DNA of 9,903 bases from DASRHK01 sp035650495 (GCA_035650495.1 DASRHK010000156.1:1-9903); one strand, 5' to 3'; counted from the stretch's first letter, positions 1 through 7,776 are shown. A program made the numbers and translations. Notes: a model not told the origin generated them from the sequence alone.

Positions 1-1
1 G

Positions 2-268
2 ATCGACCGTCCCGTGGACGTGACCCTGTCCAAGCCCGTGGTGCTGGAGGCGATGGGCAGCACGTTCCTGTCGCGGATCGGCGGCATGCTGCTCGGCCGC
101 GCGCATCGGACCTCGACGCCGCAAGCGGAGGAATCGACGCCGCCCGCGGCCGTCGAGAACGAGCCGCCGGCGCAGGACGACGACGAGGGAACGTCTCCGC
201 CGCAGCCGCAGGACGCGGCGCCGGAGCCCCGACTCGAGTCCGCGCCCGCGAAGCGGATGAAACGCTGA
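2..268 (+). CDS. C-terminal end of a probable Alg44-type alginate polymerase co-subunit (partial)
   Basis: The reading frame is open from the first bases of the window to a TGA at 266-268, so this is the 3' end of a gene that starts outside. About 88 residues are visible. The first ~35 (…RPVDVTLSKPVVLEAMGSTF…) look like the last beta segments of a compact domain. The rest is a Pro/Glu/Asp/Ala-rich, probably disordered tail ending in basic residues (KRMKR). I do not recognise the tail itself. The identification as Alg44 is an inference from position: in Pseudomonas the gene directly before algK is alg44, an inner-membrane protein with an N-terminal c-di-GMP-binding PilZ domain and a C-terminal HlyD-like periplasmic domain. 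None of the PilZ motifs can be seen here because that part lies upstream. The stop codon is 24 nt before algK, consistent with one operon. A GTG at position 14 is only an internal Val codon. Confidence 0.5.
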   Translation: MDRPVDVTLSKPVVLEAMGSTFLSRIGGMLLGRAHRTSTPQAEESTPPAAVENEPPAQDDDEGTSPPQPQDAAPEPRLESAPAKRMKR

Positions 269-292
269 AGTGCACGAGGATGAGCGCCCCTC

Positions 293-1939
293 ATGAGCCC
301 GCGCCGCACGATGATCGGCTGTGCCCTCGCCGCGCTGGCGGCGTGGACCGCGCCGTGCCTCGCCGATTCGTCGAGCTACAGCAAGATCCAGAAGGACAAC
401 AGCGGGCTCATCGTTAAAGGCGCTGCGGGCCCGGCGGATCTCACGCGCGGCAAGCAAGCCGCGGCGGCGGGCCGCGTCGACGATGCGCGACGCGATCTCG
501 AGCCGCTCGCGCAGCGCGGCTACGTCGATGCGCAGATCGCGCTCGGCCGGCTGTTCGTGAACCTGAACGACAGCGCGCACCTGAAAGACGGCATCCACTG
601 GCTGCGCGAAGCCGCGAAGCACGAGCACGATCTCGTCGCCACCGCGCTCGGCCGCGCGCTCGTGCGCGAAGGCAGCGCCGCGTCGCTCGACGAGGGACAG
701 CCGCTGCTCGAAGAGCAGTGGAAGCGCGTGAAGGATCCCGAAGCGCTCGCGGGATTGATCCGCCTCTATGCGGATCAGCCGCGGCGCGACACGCAGCATC
801 GCCTGCCCGAGCTCGCGAAGCTCGCCGAGGCGTCGAACAATCCGGAGCCGCGCTCGGCGCTGGTCTACTGGTATCGCCGCACGCCGGACATCGACAATCA
901 CGCCGCCAAGGTCGTCGAGCTCTGTCATCACGCGCTCGATCTCGTCGCCGACTGCTACATCATCCTCGCGCAGGATGCGCGCGCGCGCGGCGACAAGGAC
1001 ACGCTGCAGCGGCTCGCTTCGCAAGCGATCTCGCAATACAAGGCGGGCCGCGCGCCGGCGCAGACGACGGCGAATCTCGCACGCTCGCTGGTGGCGACGC
1101 CCGACGACGAGCAGAACTTCGCGCCGGTCGCGGTCTCCGACCTGCCGGAAGTGGATTCCGCCGACCTGGTGAGCGACCAAGGCAACGGCGCGCCGGCGCC
1201 CGCAGAGAAATCGTGCGACGCGGAACCGATGGCGAGCGCAAAGGCCGCGCAAGCAGCGGCAGCCCAACAGCAGGCGCAAGCGGACGCGGGCGAGCCCGAG
1301 CTCGCGAACCAGATCCTCGAGCGCCTGGCGAAGGGATCCGACGACGCGCCGATCCTCGCCGCCGGCGTCGTCGTGCGCTATCCGTACCTGGTTCCCGACT
1401 TCGAGATCGAGCAGGCGCTCAAATCCGGCGTCGAGAAGCGGCAGGCGCTCGCGCATCTATATCTCGGCGAGCTCTACCTGTTCGGCCAGCGCGCGATGCG
1501 CGATCCGAAGGCGGCGTACGAGCATCTGCAGATCGCGGCGAAGACGACGTCGACCGAGGTCGAAGCGCATTACTACCTCGGCCGGCTGTATCAGTTCGGC
1601 TATCTCGACGAAGTCGACGGCGAGAAGGCTCTGAAGGAGCTGCTGTGGGCCGCGCGGCGCGGTTATTCGCGCGCCGACACGCAGATCGCGCGGCTCTATG
1701 CGCTCGGCCGCGGCATCTGCCCGAACCTCGTCAACGCCTACGTTTTCGCCAAGCTCGGCTCCCGCGACGGCACGCCCGCCGCGATCCAGCTCACCAAGCA
1801 ACTCGAGGGCGCGCTCTCACCGAAGCAGCGCGCCCAAGCCACCGCTCAATACGAACGCGAGTACGCGCTGCGTCCGAAGGAGACGGACCTCGACGCTTCG
1901 GAAACCGCTTCGAACAACAACAATGGAGCCGCGCCATGA
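293..1939 (+). CDS. algK: AlgK, TPR/Sel1-repeat periplasmic scaffold of the alginate export machine
   Basis: AlgK is the helical-repeat scaffold that connects the periplasmic alginate-modifying proteins to the AlgE pore. The product is 548 residues, longer than the ~475 of P. aeruginosa AlgK. Sel1/TPR-like helix pairs are visible at about residues 50-125 (YVDAQIALGRLF, IHWLREAA) and 385-495 (AHLYLGELYLFG, AHYYLGRLYQFGYLDE, ARLYALGRG…NAYVFAKLGS); the C-terminal block is the best match to the family. Between them, at about 270-335, is a Pro/Ala/Gln-rich linker (KAAQAAAAQQQAQADAG), and the C-terminus ends in an Asn run. The N-terminus is a signal peptide: RR, a hydrophobic core, then likely cleavage after CLA-24. 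Pseudomonas AlgK is a lipoprotein, but here neither Cys10 (preceded by MIG, too early) nor Cys22 (preceded by TAP) sits in a normal lipobox. ATG 293 is supported because an in-frame TGA lies at 281-283; GAGGA at 276-280 is a weak ribosome site. The stop overlaps algE. Confidence 0.9.
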   Translation: MSPRRTMIGCALAALAAWTAPCLADSSSYSKIQKDNSGLIVKGAAGPADLTRGKQAAAAGRVDDARRDLEPLAQRGYVDAQIALGRLFVNLNDSAHLKDGIHWLREAAKHEHDLVATALGRALVREGSAASLDEGQPLLEEQWKRVKDPEALAGLIRLYADQPRRDTQHRLPELAKLAEASNNPEPRSALVYWYRRTPDIDNHAAKVVELCHHALDLVADCYIILAQDARARGDKDTLQRLASQAISQYKAGRAPAQTTANLARSLVATPDDEQNFAPVAVSDLPEVDSADLVSDQGNGAPAPAEKSCDAEPMASAKAAQAAAAQQQAQADAGEPELANQILERLAKGSDDAPILAAGVVVRYPYLVPDFEIEQALKSGVEKRQALAHLYLGELYLFGQRAMRDPKAAYEHLQIAAKTTSTEVEAHYYLGRLYQFGYLDEVDGEKALKELLWAARRGYSRADTQIARLYALGRGICPNLVNAYVFAKLGSRDGTPAAIQLTKQLEGALSPKQRAQATAQYEREYALRPKETDLDASETASNNNNGAAP

Positions 1940-3423
1940 GACATCCGCTCTTCGTTGCGCTGATGAGCTTCGCCTTCACCACCACCGCGCTGGCCGACGT
2001 CACCGTCGACGGCCGCTTCAAGGGCACCGTTGCCGGCATTGCCGATGGCGGCCGCGATCTCGGGCTCGGCAATTCCAGCGATCACCAGCAGGGCTACATC
2101 GATCTCACGCCATGGGTGCACGTCCAGTTCGGCCAGCACTGGGGCATGTTCTTCCGCCCCGAAGGCTACGCGCAGACGGGTCAGCTGCTGCGCCCCGGCA
2201 ATGAAGCCGACAACATCCAGACCAGCGGCACCGGCGATTCGAAGTACGGATTCGTCGGCCTGAAGGAGCTGTGGTTCGAGTACAGCGGCATCACCGACTA
2301 TCCCGGCGAGTTCTTCCGCGTCGGCCGCCAGCGCATCCGCCAGGACGACGGCGAGTGGTGGGACACGGACATCGAGGCCGCGCGCTGGGTGCTCGACACC
2401 ACGCAGATCCAGGCCGAGTTCGGCGGCGCGCGCCAGCTCAATCGCTACGCGTGGCGCAGCGACCGCGCGCCGATCCCGCAGGATCAGCGCGATCGCACCT
2501 ACGTGTTCGGCTCGATCGGCGGCGAATGGCTCGAGCGCAATCGCCTCACGCTGCGCGCGGTCTATGCGAAGGACGACAAGACGCCGCGCCTCCCGGACAG
2601 CGGCGAGGTGATCGATCCCAACCGCACGAAGACCGAGCACTTCGACGGCGCGTGGGTCGGCATCATGGCGCACGATCATTACTTCGACTGGAAGCGCCCA
2701 CCGCATTTCGGCTACTGGGTGCAGGCGGTCGCGCTGACCGGCAAGCAGCAGGGCAGCCGCTACGACAGCGTCGTCGATCCGGTCACCGGCGTCACCACGC
2801 ACACGGTGCTGACGCCGCCGACGCGGCGCACCACGATCAACGCGTGGGCCGGCGAAGGCGGCTTGAAGATCTGCATGCCGCGCCGCTGGCCGATCCAGTT
2901 CGGCGGGCTCGCGGCGTACTCCACCGGCGCGCAGGGCGGCCCCGACGAGAACGGCCAGTTCGATCCGTCGAAGCAGTTCGTGCAGACCGGCGTGCAGAGC
3001 AATTACTCGCGCTTCACCGGCACGCGCACGCTGCTCCATCGCTTCAACGAAGCGTATCGCGCCGAGCTCGGCAACCTGATGGCCGTCACCGGCTTCACGT
3101 CGATCGACGCCGGCCACTACGACGCGAGCTTCGTGTTCAACCAGTTCTGGCGTCCGGAGCGCAACTCGCCGGTCACGACCGACGGCGTCAACGCGCCACT
3201 CGTCAACAAGGCGCACGAGCTCGGTCGCGGCTACGACCTCGTGCTGACGCGCTACTTCTCGATCCGGTCCGACGATCTGCTCGAAGACACCGAAGGCCAG
3301 GCCGAGTCGAGCGCGGTCCGCCTGCGCGGCTCGGTGTTCGAGCCGGGCGCGTCCTACAAGGACGACACGCACAAGCCGCATCCGGAATACCGCGCCGTCG
3401 TGGAGCTCGTGTTTTGGTATTGA
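1936..3423 (+). CDS. algE: AlgE, outer-membrane alginate export beta-barrel
   Basis: AlgE is the outer-membrane porin-like barrel (18 strands in P. aeruginosa) through which the finished alginate leaves the cell. The product is 495 residues, against about 490 in Pseudomonas. A signal peptide is clear: MRHPLFVALMSF…TTTALA with cleavage after residue 20 before DVTVDG. The mature chain has alternating polar/aromatic strands and a high Arg/Asp content, including segments typical of the family such as FRVGRQRIRQDDGEWWDTD and the C-terminal strand YRAVVELVFWY, which ends in an aromatic residue as expected for the beta-barrel assembly signal. The start ATG overlaps the algK stop in an ATGA arrangement, and GGAG at 1925-1928 lies 7 nt upstream, so this start is well supported although the frame is open much further upstream. 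It sits between its partner algK and the epimerase algG, exactly as in Pseudomonas. Confidence 0.95.
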   Translation: MRHPLFVALMSFAFTTTALADVTVDGRFKGTVAGIADGGRDLGLGNSSDHQQGYIDLTPWVHVQFGQHWGMFFRPEGYAQTGQLLRPGNEADNIQTSGTGDSKYGFVGLKELWFEYSGITDYPGEFFRVGRQRIRQDDGEWWDTDIEAARWVLDTTQIQAEFGGARQLNRYAWRSDRAPIPQDQRDRTYVFGSIGGEWLERNRLTLRAVYAKDDKTPRLPDSGEVIDPNRTKTEHFDGAWVGIMAHDHYFDWKRPPHFGYWVQAVALTGKQQGSRYDSVVDPVTGVTTHTVLTPPTRRTTINAWAGEGGLKICMPRRWPIQFGGLAAYSTGAQGGPDENGQFDPSKQFVQTGVQSNYSRFTGTRTLLHRFNEAYRAELGNLMAVTGFTSIDAGHYDASFVFNQFWRPERNSPVTTDGVNAPLVNKAHELGRGYDLVLTRYFSIRSDDLLEDTEGQAESSAVRLRGSVFEPGASYKDDTHKPHPEYRAVVELVFWY

Positions 3424-5135
3424 GACGCTTCCATCGCTGGGTGATCGCCGCGCTGCTCGTCGCAGCGTGCGGCGCCGCGCGCGCGGATTACTACGACATC
3501 CCCGACGACGAGCCGGACGCGACGACGCCAGAGGTCCCCGTCGGGCCGACGACGCCCGCGAAGAGCCGCAGCTCGGATAAATCCGCGGCGGCGATCTTCG
3601 ATCTCGCCGGCGGCGGCGACGAGGACGATCAGAGCGACGGCTCCGATTCGGACGGTCCCGCGACCGCCGAAGCGGAGCTGCCGGTACCGAATCGGCCGTA
3701 CGAGGTCGACGCCGCCGCGGTCGACAACCTCGCGATGGATCCGCCGAAGCTTCCCGATCTCTCCAAGTACACGGCCGCCGCGGCGATGGCGAAGCTGCCG
3801 CGCGGGCCCAAGGGCCACGCGACCATCGAGAGCATGCTCGACAAGATGTCGTTCAAGGGCTTCATGGGCAAGCGCGAAGGCCTGCGCGAATGGGCGATGC
3901 GCCAGCCGACGATGCCCAAGATCATCTACGTCCGCGACGGCGTGATGACGCCGGCCGATCTCGCGCGCGAGCTGCCCGCCGACGATTTCCGTGAAGTCGG
4001 CAAAGGCGTCTACGTCGCGCGCCTGCCGATCGACGTGACGCCCAGCGGCACCCTGCACGTCCCGCAGGGCGTCGAGCTGCGGCTGTCGTGGAACCGCGGC
4101 GCATTCCTCGTCAACGAGGGGAAACTGTTCGTGTCCGGCGCGAAGCTGCTCGGCTGGAACGAGGAGAAGAACCAGCCCGCGTGGTTCCGCAAGCCATCCG
4201 AGTTCCGGCCGTTCCTGATCTCGTGGGCGGGCTCGGACACCTACATCGTCAACAGCGTGATCGCCCACCTGGGCTACACGGCGTCGAAAGGCTACGGCGT
4301 GTCGATCTCGCAGTTCTCGCCCGGCCTGAAGCCGATCATGGATCGACCCTCGCCTTCGGGCTGGCTGCTGAACAGCGAGCTCTACGACAACTGGTACGGC
4401 TTCTACACCTATGAAGCGCAGGACGTCGTGGTGATGGGCAACAACTTCCACGACAACATCCACTACGCGATCGACCCGCACGATCGCTCGCGCCGCCTGA
4501 TCATCGCCAACAACAAGACGTCGAAGACGCGTGAGAAGCACGGCATCATCATCTCGCGCGAGGTCAACGACAGCTGGATCATCGGCAACGAATCGTTCGA
4601 CAACGCGCTCACCGGCATCGTCATCGACCGCAAGTGCATCAACACGGTCATCGCCGGCAACAAGGTCTATCGCAACGGCTCCGACGGCATCACCATCTAC
4701 GAGAGCCCGAAGAACCTGGTGTGGGAGAACGTCGCGAGCGGCAATTCGCGCCACGGCATCCGCGTGCGCAACTCGACCGACATCCGGCTCTACAACAACG
4801 TCGCGATCGCCAACGGACTGTCGGGCATCTACGGCCACATCCGCGACGTCGGCCAGGGCCGCAACATCAAGCTCGATCCCTACCAGCAGCGCGTATCGAT
4901 GACCGTGGTCGGCGGCCAGCTCGTCTCCAACGGCTCCTCGCCGATCAGCGTCGACGCGCCGCTCTCGCTCGCGCTCTACAACGTCGACATGCGCGCGCCC
5001 GCGCGCCAGCTCGGCATCAAGTTCACCGGCGTGCTCGGCCGCTATCAGGAGCAGGTGCTCGACATCCTGATGCGCAAGAAGGGCGCGGTCGTCATCAAGC
5101 CCGCTCCGCAGAGCGTGCTGACCAACAACCGGTGA
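3420..5135 (+). CDS. algG: AlgG, periplasmic mannuronan C5-epimerase, with a putative lipoprotein signal
   Basis: AlgG converts D-mannuronate to L-guluronate within the polymer in the periplasm. From the chosen start the product is 571 residues (P. aeruginosa AlgG is about 543). The body, from YEVDAAAVDNLAMDPPKLPDLS (residue 94 on), follows the family closely and contains the right-handed beta-helix repeats (VVMGNNFHDN, IIANNKTS, SWIIGNESFDN, VIAGNKVYRNGSDGI). The catalytic DPHD motif is at 352-355, with His354 matching the base His319 and Arg380 (IIISREV) matching Arg345 of the Pseudomonas enzyme. No ATG is available near the N-terminus. TTG 3420 overlaps the algE stop and gives MRRFHRWVIAALLVAAC; TTG 3414 (8 nt after GGAG at 3402-3405) adds two residues; GTG 3441 would lose the basic n-region. 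VAAC-17 is a canonical lipobox, although cleavage at ARA-22 by signal peptidase I is possible. Residues 18-93 are an acidic, low-complexity linker. Confidence 0.93.
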   Translation: MRRFHRWVIAALLVAACGAARADYYDIPDDEPDATTPEVPVGPTTPAKSRSSDKSAAAIFDLAGGGDEDDQSDGSDSDGPATAEAELPVPNRPYEVDAAAVDNLAMDPPKLPDLSKYTAAAAMAKLPRGPKGHATIESMLDKMSFKGFMGKREGLREWAMRQPTMPKIIYVRDGVMTPADLARELPADDFREVGKGVYVARLPIDVTPSGTLHVPQGVELRLSWNRGAFLVNEGKLFVSGAKLLGWNEEKNQPAWFRKPSEFRPFLISWAGSDTYIVNSVIAHLGYTASKGYGVSISQFSPGLKPIMDRPSPSGWLLNSELYDNWYGFYTYEAQDVVVMGNNFHDNIHYAIDPHDRSRRLIIANNKTSKTREKHGIIISREVNDSWIIGNESFDNALTGIVIDRKCINTVIAGNKVYRNGSDGITIYESPKNLVWENVASGNSRHGIRVRNSTDIRLYNNVAIANGLSGIYGHIRDVGQGRNIKLDPYQQRVSMTVVGGQLVSNGSSPISVDAPLSLALYNVDMRAPARQLGIKFTGVLGRYQEQVLDILMRKKGAVVIKPAPQSVLTNNR

Positions 5136-5139
5136 CGCG

Positions 5140-6594
5140 ATGGTCTTCTCGTCCAACGTCTTCCTGTTCCTGTTCCTGCCGCTGTTCCTCGCCGCGTACT
5201 ACCTGACGCCGGATCGCAACCGCCTGCGCAACTGGGTGGTGCTGATCGGCAGCTACGTCTTCTACGCGTGGTGGCGCGTCGACTTCCTGCTGCTGTTCAT
5301 CCTGGTGACGATCTGGAACTACGTCGTGGGCATGCGCATCGCGGCGCACGGCAAGGGCACGCCGGGCGGCAAGCGCTGGCTCGTCGCCGGCGTCGCGCTC
5401 GATCTCGCCACGCTCGGCTACTTCAAGTACGCGAACTTCGGAGTCGCGAGCTTCAACGCGCTGGTCACCCACTTCGGGCTCGAGCCGATCAGCTTCGCCT
5501 CGGTGATCCTGCCGATCGGCATCTCGTTCTACATCTTCGAGTCGATCAGCTACATCGCCGACGTCTATCGCGGCGATGCCGAGGCGACCCGCCATCCGGT
5601 CGACTTCGCGACCTTCGTCGCGCTGTTCCCGCATCTCATCGCCGGCCCGGTGTTCCGCTACAAGGACCTGCAGGATCAGTTCGAGCAGCGCGAGCACAGC
5701 TTCGAGCGCTTCGGGCAAGGGTCGCTCCGCTTCATGCAGGGCTTCATCAAGAAAGTGTTCATCGCCGATTCGGTCGCGCCGCTGGTGCAGAGCGCGTTCT
5801 CGCTCACGCATCCGACGACCGCCGACGCGTGGCTCGGTGCGCTGGCCTACACGGTGCAGCTCTATTTCGATTTCTCGGGCTACAGCGACATGGCGATCGG
5901 CTTGGGCCTGATGATGGGCTTCCGCTTCGTCGAGAACTTCAACCAGCCCTACATCAGCCAGAGCATCACCGAGTTCTGGCGCCGCTGGCACATGAGCCTG
6001 TCGTCGTGGCTGCGCGATTACCTCTACATCGCGCTCGGCGGCAATCGCGGCGGCAAGGTGAAGACCTATCGCAACCTGTTGCTGACGATGGTGCTCGGCG
6101 GCCTGTGGCACGGCGCGAACTGGACGTTCGTGATCTGGGGCGCGTGGCACGGCGCGATCCTGTGCGTCGAGCGGCTGCTCGGCGTGAAGGCGGAGACGAC
6201 TTCGTTCCGGCCGGTGCGCTGGGCAATGACGTTCCTGTTCGTCGTCATCGGCTGGGTGATCTTCCGCGCGCCGAACGTGACGAGCGCGTTCACGATGTAC
6301 GCCGCGATGTTCCGCTTCGATGGCGTCGGACTCTCCGACGTCTACGCCGGCACCGTGACACATCTGCAGCTCGCGACGCTCGCGCTCGCCGGCGTGATCC
6401 TCGTCTACACCGGCGCGACGTCGCGTCGCGCGAGCGCGCCGCGCCCCGGAACGTCGGAAGCCGTGATGCGACCGGCCGGCGTACGCTTGCTGTCGATGCA
6501 AACCGCGCAGTGGCTGATCTGGCCTGCGTTCGTGCTGTCGGTGCTGAAGCTCTCCGCGCAGAGCTATTCGCCCTTCCTCTACTTCCAGTTCTGA
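5140..6594 (+). CDS. algI: AlgI, membrane-bound O-acyltransferase for alginate acetylation
   Basis: AlgI is the inner-membrane MBOAT protein that passes acetyl groups from a cytoplasmic donor across the membrane for alginate O-acetylation. The 484-residue product is hydrophobic throughout with many membrane segments, beginning with FLFLFLPLFLAAYYLTP near the N-terminus. Family landmarks appear in order: ILPIGISFYIFESISYIADVYRG (about 124-146), LYFDFSGYSDMAIGLGLMMG, the FWRRWHMSLSSWLRDYLYI block with His284, and GGLWHGANWTFVIWGAWHG, where His324 corresponds to the essential His322 of P. aeruginosa AlgI. The C-terminus SYSPFLYFQF is almost the same as in Pseudomonas. ATG 5140 starts 4 nt after the algG stop and has only a poor Shine-Dalgarno (GGTG at 5131-5134), so translation is probably coupled. 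In Pseudomonas algX and algL lie between algG and algI; here they do not. Confidence 0.95.
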   Translation: MVFSSNVFLFLFLPLFLAAYYLTPDRNRLRNWVVLIGSYVFYAWWRVDFLLLFILVTIWNYVVGMRIAAHGKGTPGGKRWLVAGVALDLATLGYFKYANFGVASFNALVTHFGLEPISFASVILPIGISFYIFESISYIADVYRGDAEATRHPVDFATFVALFPHLIAGPVFRYKDLQDQFEQREHSFERFGQGSLRFMQGFIKKVFIADSVAPLVQSAFSLTHPTTADAWLGALAYTVQLYFDFSGYSDMAIGLGLMMGFRFVENFNQPYISQSITEFWRRWHMSLSSWLRDYLYIALGGNRGGKVKTYRNLLLTMVLGGLWHGANWTFVIWGAWHGAILCVERLLGVKAETTSFRPVRWAMTFLFVVIGWVIFRAPNVTSAFTMYAAMFRFDGVGLSDVYAGTVTHLQLATLALAGVILVYTGATSRRASAPRPGTSEAVMRPAGVRLLSMQTAQWLIWPAFVLSVLKLSAQSYSPFLYFQF

Positions 6595-6604
6595 GTCGAC
6601 TTCC

Positions 6605-7765
6605 ATGAGCTCGCAGAAAGCCCAGAGCCTCCACGCTTTCATCTTCGCAGGACTCGTCGTTGCGCTCGCGATCGCGGCGCTCGTGAGCGCGCGCAGCTTC
6701 CGCGCGCCGCCGGTGCCGGACGACGTGATCGACGGCCGCATGGCGCACGCGTTCGAATCGCACTACGACCAGCAGTTCCCGGTGCGCACGTTCGGCATCA
6801 GCCTGTGGGCGGCGATCGACTACACGCTGTTCCATGAAGCGCGCAGCGGCGCAGTCGTCGGCAAGGACGACTGGCTCTACACCGACGAAGAGTTCGCCGT
6901 CCCGAACGACGCGATCGGCGAGCTCGCGCGCAATCTCGCGCTGATCTCGTGGGTGCGCGAGAACCTGTCGCGGCAGGACGTGCGCCTGATCATGGCGATC
7001 GTTCCTTCGAAAGCGCGCGTGTATCCCGAGCATCTGCGCACGCGCGTGCCGCCGTCGCTGCACCAGCAGCTCTACGGTCGCGCGCTCGGACACTGTCGCG
7101 GACTCGGCATCGCAGCGCCGGATCTGCTGGAGACGCTGACCGAAGGCAAGCGCAGGGCCGCCACCTTCCTGCGCACCGACACGCACTGGACGCCGTTCGG
7201 CGCCCAGCTCGCTGCAGATTCGATCGCGACGATCGCGCGGCGCTTGCTGCCGCTGCACAGCGCGGGCAAGAGCACGTTCCGCATCGAGAAGACCGGGCTG
7301 CAAACACATCGCGGCGATCTGCTGAACTTCCTGCCGCTCGATCCTTACTTCGCGCGGCTGTTGCCGCCGCCGGAAGAGATCGACGTCGCGCAGACGATCA
7401 AGGAAGGCGGCGATGACTCCGCCGATCTGCTCGGCGACGCCGCCGTGCCGGACGTCGCGCTCATCGGCACCAGCTACAGCGCCGAGCGCGAATGGAATTT
7501 CGCCGGCGCGCTGGAATCGAAGCTTCAACGCGACGTCGCCAACTACGCGAAGGAGGGCCAGGGCCCGTTCGCGCCGATGATTGCGTACTTGAAGAGCGAC
7601 GACTTCCGCACCGCGAAGCCGAAGCTCGTCATCTGGGAGGTGCCCGAGCGCTATCTGCTCGCGCACCAGCCGCTGGAGCAGTACCACCTGCCGCCGGAGG
7701 CATTCACGATCCGTGCGCGCAACACCGTCTTCCCCGGACGGTCTGCGCATCAGTTGCCTGTGTAA
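6605..7765 (+). CDS. algJ: AlgJ, membrane-anchored SGNH-like alginate O-acetylation protein
   Basis: AlgJ is a periplasm-facing SGNH/GDSL-type acetyl esterase/transferase-like protein that acts with AlgI, AlgF and AlgX in alginate acetylation. The product is 386 residues (391 in P. aeruginosa). The N-terminus has a single hydrophobic segment at about residues 9-30 (FIFAGLVVALAIAALV), likely an uncleaved anchor. The catalytic triad is intact: Asp192 and His194 in TDTHWTPFG, and Ser290 in LIGTSYS, matching Asp190, His192 and Ser288 of the Pseudomonas protein with a constant shift of two. Other AlgJ/AlgX-family segments are KDDWLYTDEEF, the VRLIMAIVPSKARVYPE strand and the C-terminal KLVIWEVPERYL. 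Unlike AlgX there is no C-terminal carbohydrate-binding domain. It begins 10 nt after algI with no strong ribosome site, and its TAA overlaps the strong ribosome site of algF. Confidence 0.93.
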   Translation: MSSQKAQSLHAFIFAGLVVALAIAALVSARSFRAPPVPDDVIDGRMAHAFESHYDQQFPVRTFGISLWAAIDYTLFHEARSGAVVGKDDWLYTDEEFAVPNDAIGELARNLALISWVRENLSRQDVRLIMAIVPSKARVYPEHLRTRVPPSLHQQLYGRALGHCRGLGIAAPDLLETLTEGKRRAATFLRTDTHWTPFGAQLAADSIATIARRLLPLHSAGKSTFRIEKTGLQTHRGDLLNFLPLDPYFARLLPPPEEIDVAQTIKEGGDDSADLLGDAAVPDVALIGTSYSAEREWNFAGALESKLQRDVANYAKEGQGPFAPMIAYLKSDDFRTAKPKLVIWEVPERYLLAHQPLEQYHLPPEAFTIRARNTVFPGRSAHQLPV

Positions 7766-7770
7766 GGAGG
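7764..7770 (+). promoter_or_regulatory. Strong ribosome-binding site of algF
   Basis: AAGGAGG lies 6 nt before the ATG at 7777 and overlaps the algJ stop codon TAA (7763-7765). It is the only near-perfect Shine-Dalgarno in the window and fixes the start of algF inside a frame that is open further upstream. Confidence 0.85.
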
Positions 7771-7776
7771 AAAGCC

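Noticed and set aside
280..292. ATG at 280 as an earlier start for algK
   Set aside because: It is in a different frame from algK, and the algK frame has a TGA at 281-283.
718..1935. Upstream extension of the algE frame, giving a possible 901-residue fusion protein
   Set aside because: The part before 1936 is an Arg/Ala-rich shadow of algK. The real start is the ATG overlapping the algK stop, with a ribosome site and a signal peptide.
1846..3381. 511-codon open frame on the - strand opposite algE
   Set aside because: Its product is Arg/Ala/Val/Asp-rich with no domain, and it mirrors the codon pattern of algE. Long antisense open frames are expected opposite real genes at this GC content.
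2271..3413. Upstream extension of the algG frame through algE
   Set aside because: The translation is Arg-rich nonsense overlapping the AlgE barrel; AlgG-like sequence starts only after 3414.
3607..3660. Asp/Gly/Ser-coding repetitive stretch as a possible tandem repeat or calcium-binding RTX-like motif
   Set aside because: There is no regular nonapeptide or DNA-level repeat unit; it is better described as an acidic disordered linker in AlgG.
5133..5142. Possible deletion scar where algX and algL would be
   Set aside because: The junction is a clean stop-start spacing with no remnant of either gene and no repeats, so nothing in the sequence shows a recent deletion.
3354..5156. 600-codon open frame on the - strand opposite algG
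   Set aside because: Low-complexity Asp/Val/Arg-rich translation (strings such as DDDRALLAHQDVEH) with no fold signal, lying exactly over the strongly supported algG.
5095..6741. 548-codon open frame on the - strand opposite algI
   Set aside because: Charged low-complexity shadow of the MBOAT gene; no ribosome site or recognisable domain.
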